The position numbers and the translations under genes were made by a program. The notes under the pieces are model-generated. The model was not told the origin of the DNA. It did no database searches and saw nothing but the letters and a program-made list of their open reading frames with translations. Of a DNA stretch of 64,000 bases, positions 26,601 through 34,684 are shown piece after piece. The stretch comes from Streptomyces sp. SUK 48 (GTDB lineage Bacteria; Actinomycetota; Actinomycetes; Streptomycetales; Streptomycetaceae): assembly GCF_009650765.1 (NCBI RefSeq), contig NZ_CP045740.1, positions 1,302,001-1,366,000 on the forward strand, written 5' to 3'. The stretch's first letter is position 1; every line of letters begins with the position of its first letter.

Positions 26601-26956
26601 CCCGCGAGCGCAGCGGGCGCGGTGGACTCGGCGGACGCGGCGGACTCGGCGGGCGCGGTGGACCCGGCAAGCCCGGCGGGCGAGGTGGCCGCCACAAGCC
26701 CCGCGAGCACAGCGGACTCGACGGAACCGGTGACCGCGCCAGGCCCGGCAGGCGAGGTGGCCGCCGCAAGCCCCGCGAGCGCGGCGGACTCGGCGGACTC
26801 GGTGGGCGTGCCGGACGGTGAGGCCGAGGTGTGCGGGCCCGTGCCGTCCTCCGCGGGGACGTCCTCGGCCGGGGTGGTGGCGGTCGGGCTCACGCCCTCC
26901 CCCTTTCCTGTGGGATGTGCGGCCGCCCCGGGGGCGGGGCGGGGTCCTCGGGTCAT
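23660..26956 (-). CDS. LanB-type dehydratase (tRNA-dependent glutamylation)
   Basis: 1098 residues. From about residue 180 (LRHRFMLRVSGLPVDTVLAL) to the end it matches the lantibiotic dehydratase N-terminal fold, which glutamylates Ser/Thr using glutamyl-tRNA. KTSPFSTLTGVAVG is the core motif; it lacks the elimination domain, which is encoded next door, as in thiopeptide clusters. The first ~175 residues are an unusual Ala/Ser/Thr/Pro-rich low-complexity stretch containing (SAT)7. The SagB stop overlaps ATG 26956 (ATGA); GTG 26893 is an alternative start that would keep most of the extension. Confidence 0.88.
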   Translation of the reverse strand: MTRGPRPAPGAAAHPTGKGEGVSPTATTPAEDVPAEDGTGPHTSASPSGTPTESAESAALAGLAAATSPAGPGAVTGSVESAVLAGLVAATSPAGLAGSTAPAESAASAESTAPAALAGLAAATLPAGPDVPAGLAGATAPAESAAPAESAAPIRLASATSATSATSATSATSATSATAPASVDDLSAGPAALRHRFMLRVSGLPVDTVLALRAPEAADWAARTAAEQDRLAALGARLSDPLSEAVGAADDPVSRRRLLALRRQVFNNRLPGDLSAARALAESLGGDAGADLAEWLEARVRWEELRAEGESVLAAGFGRTRAALRELALDDRLRRGLLLASPTLEERLDAFAADPAPVPGKRARKMERSLLSYVYRTACKTSPFSTLTGVAVGRFEEEEAERAEGDGTAATRVGDGWTGHPRLNVVALARLAELVAADPARRADLPVALASGWKLDEDRIRYVQRAVTAGDDSAAVSFDAAQDRLFFLRRQGTLDGMLTLLRDHEGPLRYGELTRWLATTSGSGEEEAEHYLAALRDLGMLQLPSLATGVHSGDPVRAFQRSLRALDRPWAEALAGRLDGPADLLARFPSADVPTRRTLLGVLRTELLALQEELGAENPSLPQTLVYEDVSAGTTTARLAEWTRLAEAPLRSLGRLLPAFDVALPQRLTLKGFFLARFGRGGRCDDLLRLVHDFHEDIFRQYLQFTSAKDDFLPDGSHAPEENWLGLPELTALDRARATFTARMRERWAELPSDADEFVLEDAFAEEVAEALGGAAPAFQPYSHFLQLARRDGDPLVVLNDSFGGLCFPFTRFTHCFDGPDGPGLTTAIRAELRELLPPGAVFTEVTAGSATTNLNLHGRLTDHEIVCPGETSSAPEEARLHLDDLYAVHDESTDRLLLRSRRLGREVVPLYLGYLVPMVLPEIPRTLLLFSPTSRPKPDVWRGVPAGPGHDGVTRRPRVRHHSLVVQRRSWTVADGRLPLRAPGVTDADWYLGWHRWRVGHGLPERAFATVHEVRDGDEAGGWFGSAKPQYVDFASPISLTGLEGLLAGRRARTVFEEMLPGEDELHVTSPRGRHVAELAVEMLPAPAAPPKKDEAR
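26424..26486. repeat. Seven tandem 9-bp repeats (GTGGCCGAG)
   Basis: GTGGCCGAG repeated seven times without change. It lies inside the dehydratase gene and encodes Ser-Ala-Thr units. Copy number is likely to vary by slippage. Imperfect ~30-bp repeats of GGCGGACTCGGCGGGCGC-type sequence continue to about 26800. Confidence 0.9.
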
Positions 26957-28554
26957 GGGGCCACGATGTCGAAGCGGTAACCGGCCGGGCGGGGAGCCTC
27001 GTTGCCGATCATCATCACGAGCAGCGGGATCTCGCCCCGTTCGGCGAGGCCGAGTTCCTCCGCGAAGGAGACGCAGTCGAAGCCGAGCGCGACACCGCAG
27101 CCCATGCCCGCGGCCGAGGAGGCGGTGTACACGGCCTGCGCGGTGGCGCCGATGACGGCGTTGACCAGCCTGAGGCCCCGGTCGCCGACCGTGTCGAGGA
27201 CGGCGTGGGTGCGGGCCGCGGGCACCAGGACGGCGGCGGCCTGCTCCAGGTTGTAGTTGGCGAGGAAGTAGTTCTCCTGGAGGAAGCCCCCGAAGTCGCC
27301 CGGCTTCATCAGAACCAACTCGCCGCTCTCCCAGTCGTGTTCGTAGACGCCGGGCGCGATGCCCCGGACGTGGTTGACGAAGACGTACTGCCGGGTGAGC
27401 GGCGCCGCGCCGGGCGTCTCCGCGTCGGTGTCCAGGGTGCCGGCGGCGACGGCCGCGGCCAGTGCGGCGGCGAGCCGGGCCGGGTCCAGCGGGTCGGCGG
27501 CGCTGAACCGGCCGAAGCTGCTGCGGCGTTCGCGCAGCGCCCGGCGTACGGTCGTGTCGAGTGCGACCGGCGCGGGCAGCGCGACCCGCTCACCGGGACC
27601 GGGCGGGGTGGCCGACGCGGAGTCCAGCACACCGGGCGCGGGACGGTCGGCGGCGCCTTCCAGGGTGGCCGCGTGGATCGCGCGCACGGTCGGGAAGGTC
27701 AGCACCCGGCGGGAGCGTTCGTCGGGGACACGGCGGACCCGGGCACCCGGGGTGGCCGGGGCGTCCACCGTCCCCGCGTCGTCCTCGTCCGCCGTCGCCC
27801 ACTTCAGCGGCACCACCGCGAACACCCCGTCCTCCTCGGGGTCGAGCCCGAGCACCCGGCCGAGGCGGGGCTCGTCGAACCACAGCGCGGCACCGATGTG
27901 CAGCCCGTGCGCGCGGGCCCACATCCGCCAGGTCTGGAGGAGGGCGCCGATGTCCATCGTGACGACGTGGTAGGAGAAGCTGTTGTACTTGAAGGCGTTC
28001 TGCCAGAACGTCACCCCGAGCACCAGGAACTGGTCCGTCCCCGCCGCCTCTTGGAGCTCGCCGACGGCGCCCCGCACCTCGCCGGTGACATCGCCGGCCA
28101 GCGTCCTGACGAAGGCGTTGCGCGGGGTGTCGTAGTAGTGGACGCCGGGGGCGAGGGGGCCGCTCGCGCCGCTGATCCAGTGGATGCCGACGGGGTAGAG
28201 GCCACCGCCGGAGGAGGTGCCGCGCGACCAGTTGGCGTGGGTGTGGAACGGCAGCGAGCCGAGGTCGCTGTTGGCCTGGACGGCGAGGCGGCGACCGGTC
28301 AGCCCGTAGGAGTCGCGGAGCATCGCGCCGAGCAGCGGCAGGGTGAACGCGCCGGTGCCGCGGGGCCCGGACAGGCCCCGGCCGAGGGTGGCGTCGTCCG
28401 CGCAGCCGCCGTCGGGCAGCGGCAGGACGGGTGCGCCGGGGAAGAACTTGCCCTTGCGGGGGCGGTCGGCCCAGTCGGGCACGAAGTCGGCGGGTTCCAT
28501 GGGGATTCTGCCCCGCCGCATCACCGCGGTCGCGTACTCATGGGCGTATCCCAT
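26953..28554 (-). CDS. SagB/ThcOx-type azoline dehydrogenase
   Basis: A 533-residue FMN nitroreductase-fold protein that oxidises azolines to azoles. It contains two related nitroreductase-like halves: residues ~70-250 (SSGGGLYPVGIHW, then YHVVTMDIGALLQ) and ~330-530 (ALRERRSSFGRFS, TRQYVFVNHVRGIAPGVYEH, VYTASSAAGMGCGVALGFD). SGGGLYP is the SagB signature. ATG 28554 follows AAAGGGAAG and the next gene's ATG overlaps its stop. The 91-nt gap upstream to the YcaO stop is the widest inside the operon. Confidence 0.9.
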   Translation of the reverse strand: MGYAHEYATAVMRRGRIPMEPADFVPDWADRPRKGKFFPGAPVLPLPDGGCADDATLGRGLSGPRGTGAFTLPLLGAMLRDSYGLTGRRLAVQANSDLGSLPFHTHANWSRGTSSGGGLYPVGIHWISGASGPLAPGVHYYDTPRNAFVRTLAGDVTGEVRGAVGELQEAAGTDQFLVLGVTFWQNAFKYNSFSYHVVTMDIGALLQTWRMWARAHGLHIGAALWFDEPRLGRVLGLDPEEDGVFAVVPLKWATADEDDAGTVDAPATPGARVRRVPDERSRRVLTFPTVRAIHAATLEGAADRPAPGVLDSASATPPGPGERVALPAPVALDTTVRRALRERRSSFGRFSAADPLDPARLAAALAAAVAAGTLDTDAETPGAAPLTRQYVFVNHVRGIAPGVYEHDWESGELVLMKPGDFGGFLQENYFLANYNLEQAAAVLVPAARTHAVLDTVGDRGLRLVNAVIGATAQAVYTASSAAGMGCGVALGFDCVSFAEELGLAERGEIPLLVMMIGNEAPRPAGYRFDIVAP

Positions 28555-28645
28555 GGTCACTTCCCTTTCTGCTGTCTGTGGTCGGGGTCGGCCGCCCGCG
28601 CCGCGCACAGGGGCACAGGGGCAAGGGGGCGGTGGGCGGGGCAGG

Positions 28646-30577
28646 TCAAGGGAAGGGATGCGGTGCCGGATTGAGGTCGGCGGGCGTCAAGTCGTCGTCC
28701 CGCAGGCCCGCTTCGCGCAGGGCGGTGCGCGTCCGGGGCAGCAGCGGGGCGCGTTGCCGGCTGGTGCCGAAGTCGATCGGCAGCAGACCGGGCACCAGGA
28801 CCTTGACAGTGTGCAGGCCCAACTCCCGTTGTTCCGGGGAGGTCTGGTCGATCACGACGACGTCGAAGCCGTGCGCGGTGACGGCGCTGACACACGCCTG
28901 GACGTCGGTGCGCAGCTCGGCGGCCGGCGTCAGGGCGCCCTGCCCGGTGGCGAGGGAGGCGAGCGGCACCCGTTCGGCGTCGTCGCGGCCGCGCAGCAGG
29001 AAGTCGGTGTACCGGCCCATCTCGGGCAGCCCGTACAACAGGGGGTGGTCGTGCAGCACCTGGACCGCGCCGAAGTCGCCCGCCATGCGGCGCAGCCGGG
29101 ATTCGTCGCGGGCGGTGCGGCGGCGCAGGTTGACCGCGTCGGTGGCGATCTCGCAGAGCCCGCCTTCGAGCGCGGACTCGGGGTCGAGGGAGGCGCCCGC
29201 GCCGAAGCAGAGCAGTCCGGGGCCACCGTCCACGCGTTCGGCGACGGCGGTCACCACCGGCACCGGGAAGGTGACGCGGGTGTCGAAGAACCGGGCCCGG
29301 TAGCCGTACATCGCCAGCCGGTCGACCATGGCGCGGGTCGCGGTCCGGGTGCTGCTCGCCGGGTCGATCTCGGGCAGCCGGAGCCGGCCGAACCAGGCCA
29401 GCAGGAAGGCGTCGCGTTCGACGGTCTCCATCAGCCCGTGGTAGACGGCCTCGGCCAGACTGCCGCCGGAGGCACAGCCGTTGGAGCTCTCCTGCACGAA
29501 ACGCCGCCGGATGCCGCCGGGCGCGTGGTAGTAGGCGACGACCTCGGGCACGAGGACCGGCCGGTCGTCGCGCAGCGACCAGCCCCACACCCAGTCCACC
29601 GGCCGGTCCGGCGCGAAGCGCGGCACCTCGGGGGCGGCGGCGTGGAAGGCGTCGGAGTACAGGCCGGTGACGCGCGGGTCGACGGCGAGGTCCCCGAGGT
29701 CGTCGAGGGCCGCGCGGACCACCGTCCGCTTGGCGCGGGCCCGCATACCGGCGAACCGCTCCAGGCCCTCCAGCACCCCGACGCGGACGCTGGTGCCGTA
29801 GGAGCCGGTGTGGCCGCCCCAGTAGCACTCCCGCAGGTAGTCGCCCGAGCGGGTGGTGAAGGCGCCGATCACCGAGGAGGTCGACGCGGACGCCAGGTCG
29901 GGGGCGAAGGAGGGGCCGAGGGCGCCGGTGACCGGGTTCACGAACGCCTCCGGCACCAGGTCGTAGGCGGCGAGCGGTCGGGCGCGGAAGTCGTCCGCGT
30001 CGTGTTTGGCGCCGGGGTCCAGGGTGATCCGGGCGCCCTCGGCGGTGTCGTCCGGGCGGGCCGCGCAGGACGGGCACTCGCCGTCGGGCACCAGCGCGAC
30101 CCGGCTGACCCGCAGGGTCTCCAGATCCAGCAGCCACACCCAGGGGTGCCGGCCACCTCGGTCCCGGCGGGCCGCCGCCGCGACCAGCGTGGCGAGGGCG
30201 TCCACCGTGAAGCCGGCCAGCCAGGGCGGGGTGCCGGTGGCCCGCGGTCCGTCGCCGCGCTCCAGCGCGTCCCGCAGATATCCGGCCCGCACCGCCTGCC
30301 AGCGGCGCGCGAGGCACCGGGGGCAGCCGGGGGCGCCCTCGTCCGGTACGGGACCGACCAGGGCGTGGTGCCCGTACAGGCCCACCGGTATCGCGTCCCG
30401 CGTTAACTCGTCCGCACCGAGAGCGAGTTCGTCGCGGACACCGAGCGGGGTCACCGCCGCGGGCGGGGTGCCGGGGCGCCCGGCGAGTGCGGTGGTGAGC
30501 GCGGCGCACACCGCGTCCCACGGCCCGGCGGCCGCGGACGGGGCGGGGTGCGGCACGGTCACGGTCTCAGCGGGCAC
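28646..30577 (-). CDS. YcaO cyclodehydratase 2 (TOMM, SagD/docking type)
   Basis: 643 residues with the same layout as the YcaO at 17490: N-terminal region with CPRC (near 85) and CPSC (near 168), then a YcaO domain (GVLEGLERFAGMR, ESSNGCASGGS, ETVERDAFLLAWFG) ending PHPFP. The ATP/Mg Glu residues are present, so it looks active. GTG 30577 overlaps the previous gene by 11 nt. With its partner ThiF-like protein directly upstream it is the more obvious cyclodehydratase; the two copies may have split Cys and Ser/Thr substrates. Confidence 0.9.
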   Translation of the reverse strand: MPAETVTVPHPAPSAAAGPWDAVCAALTTALAGRPGTPPAAVTPLGVRDELALGADELTRDAIPVGLYGHHALVGPVPDEGAPGCPRCLARRWQAVRAGYLRDALERGDGPRATGTPPWLAGFTVDALATLVAAAARRDRGGRHPWVWLLDLETLRVSRVALVPDGECPSCAARPDDTAEGARITLDPGAKHDADDFRARPLAAYDLVPEAFVNPVTGALGPSFAPDLASASTSSVIGAFTTRSGDYLRECYWGGHTGSYGTSVRVGVLEGLERFAGMRARAKRTVVRAALDDLGDLAVDPRVTGLYSDAFHAAAPEVPRFAPDRPVDWVWGWSLRDDRPVLVPEVVAYYHAPGGIRRRFVQESSNGCASGGSLAEAVYHGLMETVERDAFLLAWFGRLRLPEIDPASSTRTATRAMVDRLAMYGYRARFFDTRVTFPVPVVTAVAERVDGGPGLLCFGAGASLDPESALEGGLCEIATDAVNLRRRTARDESRLRRMAGDFGAVQVLHDHPLLYGLPEMGRYTDFLLRGRDDAERVPLASLATGQGALTPAAELRTDVQACVSAVTAHGFDVVVIDQTSPEQRELGLHTVKVLVPGLLPIDFGTSRQRAPLLPRTRTALREAGLRDDDLTPADLNPAPHPFP

Positions 30578-32855
30578 GGCGCGTCCCGCGGGTCAGGACG
30601 ACACGCGAGGCGAACACGGCGCCCTCGGCGAGGTCGGGCGCGGTGACCGGCACCGCGAAGGCGTCCCGCCCGGCCGCGGCGAGGCCGTCGAGGACGGCGG
30701 CCCAGGTGGTCTCCGCGACAGGGGCCGCTACGACGCCGTCGGGGACGAGGGTCGCCGCGTCCAGGTCGGCCCACAGTGGGTCGCCTGTGTCGGACTCGTC
30801 CCCGGCGCTTCGCAGTTGCTCGGCGCCGAGGAGATCGCGCAGCGCCTCCAGGACGGCCTCGCGGTGCCGGAGCCCGCTGCCGACGGCCCAACGCGCCTGG
30901 CCGCTCCGCGCGTCGGTGAACCGGGCGAGCACGACCGGCAGCAACGGCTGGCCCAGATCCAGGACTTCGGCGGTGACACCGAGGTTCTCCGCCGAGCGCA
31001 GCAGGAACCGCAGCTCCGGGTCACCGGCGAGGGTCGCGGGGTCCACGGTGCGCACCGGGTTCACCCGGCGGACGGCGGCGCCGAGCGCGTCCTGGGCGAG
31101 GGCGGTGCGCAGGGCGCGGGCGAGCGCGGCCCGGGGGCTGCCCGCGGCGCCGGTGCCGGCGGAGGTCCGCTCGAACAGGCCCGCGTCGTTCCAGCCGCCG
31201 AACGTGCGCACGGCGCCCGCGGGCACCAGCACGGTCCGGCCGTCGAGCAGCGAGGTGGCCTCGCCGAAGTGGGCGATCCGGTCGGCGGGCACGTCCAGGC
31301 CGCTGGAGACGGCGAGTTCGGCGGGGGCGAGGCGGGTCCACTTGCCCGCGGCGGCCTCCAGCGCGGCGGCCTTCAGCACCTGGGGCGGGACGACGTGTTC
31401 GACGTACACCTCGGCGGCGCGGAACAGCGCGGTCAGGCGGGCTCCGGCGACATGATGCACATCGGCGGCGGACACCTCGCGGGTGCGTCCGGGCGCGAGT
31501 CCCAGGCGTACGGTGCCGATCTTGAGCGGGGTCTGCTCCCACGCGTCGTCGGCGTACGCGGTGAAGACCCCGGCCGCCTCCCGGACCAGGACGTCGCGCC
31601 GCTCAAGGGCGGCGAGTGCGGTGCGGGCGGCGTCCTCGTCGGCGGCGCCGTCGGCGGGCGCGGTGGCGGACTCGTCCTCGGGACGGGGGGTGCGCAGGGC
31701 GTCGCCACTCGCCGCGGCCTCTGCGCCCGCCGCGGCCTCCGCGCCCGGAGCGGCGGAGCAGTAGGGACATCGGGGGTGCGGCAGCAGCGGCTCCGTCAGC
31801 ACATCGAGGGAGTCGAGGTGCTGGACGACGAGCTGTCCGCGGGTCTCGGCGGGCAGTGCCCCGGTGACCAGGCGGAACACCTCGAAGGCGAGCAGATTGC
31901 CGAGCATCCCGGCGAGCGGGCCGCCGATGAGGGGCGCGGGCGCGCCGAGCGGTGCGGCGGGTCCGACGGACGCCCACAGGTCGGCGCTGTCGGCCGCGTC
32001 GCTGCCCGCGCCGAGCCGCAGCGCGGCGCAGCACCAGCAGCCGGTGCGCCCGGCGGTCATCTCGGGGCCGATGACGGCGCGGTCGCCGAAGGTCCACGCG
32101 CCGAGCAGCCGGCGCCCGGCCGGGACGCCCTCGGTGAGCAGCCGGAGCAGCTGCCGGGGCCCGGCGGCGGGGGTCACCAGGACCGTGTCCCAGCCCTCCA
32201 GTTCGGCCCAGCCGTACGTGCCGTCGACGGCCGCCTCGAGACGGGCGAGCCGGGGGGCGCAGCCCGCCTCGGCAAGGGCGGCGGCCTCGGCCTCGATCTC
32301 CGCGCTGCCCTCCACCCCGTGCCGCTCGGCCCGCAACTCGCTGTAGGGCGAGGCCGGTTCGGTTATGGCCACGGCGGCGCTGCCGTTGCGCAGCAGGCCG
32401 AGCGCGGCCCAGCGGGCCAGGGCGTCGTCACCGAGGACGGCGACCGGGGTGTCACGGAAGCGCGTGAAGCGTCCGGTCGCGTCGTCGGCGTAGTGGTCGA
32501 GATAGTCGAGCTGATGCGCGAAACGCTCGCCGACCTGCGGCGCGAGCGCGTCGGCCGGGGGCCTCGGGCCGGCGTCCCGGGCGAAGCCACGCGCGTAGAG
32601 CGCGCGCACGAGTTGGACCACCATGTCGCGCTGCTTGTCCCCCAGCCCGGCGCACAGCTCCTCGACCCGCCGCTCGCCGTCGAAGTGCGGCACGATCAGC
32701 GTGGCGAAGCGGTACGCGTTGCGGGTACGGACGTTGAACCCGCCGTGGGCGTTGTGGAAGAGCACTCCGTCCGGGGTGCGGGTGTAGAGCACGTCCCGGC
32801 GGATGCGGGGCCGCGACTGCGCGATCTCCTCGAGGGAGGCGGGGGCGTGGGGCAT
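30567..32855 (-). CDS. Ocin-ThiF-like leader-binding cyclodehydratase partner
   Basis: 762 residues. In thiopeptide and other azole systems this partner (TOMM leader-binding, ThiF/E1-like) holds the precursor leader and presents it to YcaO. The N-terminal 90 residues (VLYTRTPDGVLFHNAHGGFN ... RVEELCAGLG) form a peptide-binding winged helix. An E1-like domain follows with VAVLGDDALARWAALGLLRN. The zinc tetracysteine is GCWCC and CPYC. The second half (after ~430) resembles the nitroreductase-like or docking extension of the family. ATG 32855 lies 22 nt after the SARP stop. Confidence 0.88.
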   Translation of the reverse strand: MPHAPASLEEIAQSRPRIRRDVLYTRTPDGVLFHNAHGGFNVRTRNAYRFATLIVPHFDGERRVEELCAGLGDKQRDMVVQLVRALYARGFARDAGPRPPADALAPQVGERFAHQLDYLDHYADDATGRFTRFRDTPVAVLGDDALARWAALGLLRNGSAAVAITEPASPYSELRAERHGVEGSAEIEAEAAALAEAGCAPRLARLEAAVDGTYGWAELEGWDTVLVTPAAGPRQLLRLLTEGVPAGRRLLGAWTFGDRAVIGPEMTAGRTGCWCCAALRLGAGSDAADSADLWASVGPAAPLGAPAPLIGGPLAGMLGNLLAFEVFRLVTGALPAETRGQLVVQHLDSLDVLTEPLLPHPRCPYCSAAPGAEAAAGAEAAASGDALRTPRPEDESATAPADGAADEDAARTALAALERRDVLVREAAGVFTAYADDAWEQTPLKIGTVRLGLAPGRTREVSAADVHHVAGARLTALFRAAEVYVEHVVPPQVLKAAALEAAAGKWTRLAPAELAVSSGLDVPADRIAHFGEATSLLDGRTVLVPAGAVRTFGGWNDAGLFERTSAGTGAAGSPRAALARALRTALAQDALGAAVRRVNPVRTVDPATLAGDPELRFLLRSAENLGVTAEVLDLGQPLLPVVLARFTDARSGQARWAVGSGLRHREAVLEALRDLLGAEQLRSAGDESDTGDPLWADLDAATLVPDGVVAAPVAETTWAAVLDGLAAAGRDAFAVPVTAPDLAEGAVFASRVVLTRGTRRAR

Positions 32856-32877
32856 GGGCGGGGAGACCTTTCGAAGC

Positions 32878-34002
32878 TCACGGGGAGGGTCGGCCTGCGG
32901 CCGGGGGAGGCAGGTCCGTCGGGTCGTGCGGGACGGCGTCGGCGCACGGGAGGCTGGCACCGGCCGCCTGGACGAAGAGCCGCAGCAGGTCGTGGACGCG
33001 ATAGCGGCCGGAGGGGTCCTCCTGGAGCAGCCCGGCGTCCACGAGCGAGCTGAGCACCAGGGCTCCGGGGGCGCTGGGCGAGCCCCGGCCGAGCCCCGGC
33101 GGCGGCTGCCCGGGACCGGCGCTCTGGACCGGCAGCGGCAGCGGCCGGCCACCCGGCGGGAGGGCCCCGGCCGGCGCGCCGGGGGCGATCGCACCGCTCT
33201 GCCCGTCCGGTGACTCGCCGCGCAGTACGGCGAGTTGGAGTTCCCGCAGGACCGGTCCCGGCTCCACCCCGAGTTCCTCGGTGAGGTGGGCGTGGATCCT
33301 GCGGTACTCGGCGAGTGCCTCGGCGCGCCGGCCGGAACGGTAGAACGCCTCGACCAGCAGCGCGGACAGCCCCTCGTGCCCGGGGTGGGCGCGCACGGCC
33401 TCGCGGGCCTCGGGGATCAGCTCGCGGTGCCGGCCGAGGCGCAGCTCGCCGTCGAACACCCGCTCCACCGCGAGGAGTCGCTCCTCGGCCAGGCGGGGCA
33501 CGAGGTCTCGGTGGATCTCGTCGGAGTGCACATTCGTCAGCAGGGGCGCGCTCCACAGCGCGAGCGCGGCGCGGGCCAGGCGCAGCGCGGACTCCGGGTC
33601 GTCGGTGGCGTACGAGCGGGCGAGCACCTCGCGGAAGCGCAGCAGATCGAGGGTGCCGGCGTCGGCGCGCAGTCGGTAGCCGCCGGGTACGGCCTCGATG
33701 GCGTGATCGGCGACGCCGTACTTGGCGAAGAGCCGGCGCAGCCGCAGGACGCAGGTGTGCAGCGCCGATCTGCCGCCCGCGGGCGGCCGGTTGCCCCAGA
33801 CCACCCGCTGGAGCAGCTCCGAGCCGACGACCGCGCCGGGGTGGAGCAGCAGGGCCGCGAGGAGCGAGGCGGGGCGGGAGGGCTGGAGTACGACCGTTTC
33901 CCGGCCGTCGGTGATGGCGAGCAGGCCGAGCACGAGGAACCGCGGCTGATGGGTCCCGGGTGCGGGGAAAGCGCTGTCCGGCGCGGAGGTGCCTGTCTTC
34001 AC
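32878..34002 (-). CDS. SARP-family activator with NB-ARC remnant
   Basis: 374 residues. An OmpR-like winged helix (residues 20-110) is followed by a bacterial transcriptional activator domain (120-260), giving a SARP, an activator of antibiotic clusters. A Gly/Pro-rich stretch follows, then LVDAGLLQEDPSGRYRVHDL (near 308-328), which is the winged-helix end of an AfsR-type NB-ARC ATPase. The ATPase core itself is missing. GTG start with AAAGG 7 nt upstream. First gene of the operon, so it probably activates it, the precursor, or both. Confidence 0.9.
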   Translation of the reverse strand: MKTGTSAPDSAFPAPGTHQPRFLVLGLLAITDGRETVVLQPSRPASLLAALLLHPGAVVGSELLQRVVWGNRPPAGGRSALHTCVLRLRRLFAKYGVADHAIEAVPGGYRLRADAGTLDLLRFREVLARSYATDDPESALRLARAALALWSAPLLTNVHSDEIHRDLVPRLAEERLLAVERVFDGELRLGRHRELIPEAREAVRAHPGHEGLSALLVEAFYRSGRRAEALAEYRRIHAHLTEELGVEPGPVLRELQLAVLRGESPDGQSGAIAPGAPAGALPPGGRPLPLPVQSAGPGQPPPGLGRGSPSAPGALVLSSLVDAGLLQEDPSGRYRVHDLLRLFVQAAGASLPCADAVPHDPTDLPPPAAGRPSP

Positions 34003-34294
34003 CGTGGCCTTTCAGCGTCGGGGTGGGGGTGCGGTGGGGAAGCACAACGGTGGTACGACGGCGCGATGTTGGGCACACCGGAGATCGTCGGTGCGTCCAA
34101 ATCCACTACCGAGACGGGAACTTAGATTCGAAGTCGCGGTGCCGTCCAGTGCTCGGAAGAAAACGTCCGGTGACACGCGAGAGGCTCAAAGGCCGCCGGG
34201 AGACGGGGCGTTGGCGATCCGATCGCAAGGGCATACGCTGCGACCAGGTGGGCCGGGTCGTACGCCGGGGCACCACGCACCCAAGGGAGGATCC

Positions 34295-34489
34295 ATGCCG
34301 TGGTGGGCGCTGATCCCGGTCGTCTCGATGATCACCGGGCCGCTCGCGCTCTATGTCATGACCCGGCGTAAACGCGACGGGGACAGGGCCGACGAGCGGT
34401 ACGAGGAGCTCTCGCGGAAGTACACGGCGCTGCTGGAGGAGAACGCCTCGGGCGAGCTCCCGAAGGGCCGCGACCGCCGCCCCGAGTAA
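34295..34489 (+). CDS. Small single-pass membrane protein
   Basis: 64 residues: one membrane helix (residues 4-22, WALIPVVSMITGPLALYVM), then a charged coil-like tail (RADERYEELSRKYTALLEEN). AAGGGAGG lies 4 nt before the ATG. Small tailed membrane proteins of this kind are common in Streptomyces; function unknown. It diverges from the SARP gene; the 292 nt between contains both promoters. The following 195 nt has no gene. Confidence 0.8.
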   Translation: MPWWALIPVVSMITGPLALYVMTRRKRDGDRADERYEELSRKYTALLEENASGELPKGRDRRPE

Positions 34490-34684
34490 CCGGCGCGCGG
34501 CGTCACCGATTTCCATGCGGGAACGGGATAACGCGAACCGGCATTCCGAAAGCGGGTTGCATAATTTTTCGCCGGCGGACGCGGGACGACGCGCGGGCGG
34601 CGAGCGGCATGTACGGCGAGACACGCGCGCCCCGCGCCGCACCGGGTGGGGTGCGGGGCGGGGCGGCGGGTGTTCCGGGCCCGG

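Noticed and set aside
23654..26821. A 1055-codon open frame on the + strand opposite the dehydratase
   Set aside because: Its Gly/Arg-rich repeats are the antisense of the LanB gene and its repeats. The LanB frame contains recognised motifs and overlaps its operon neighbours.
17255..34002. Possible self-resistance gene such as a 23S rRNA methyltransferase in the RiPP cluster
   Set aside because: No such gene is found among the ORFs. Only the ABC exporter could give protection, so no target is inferred.
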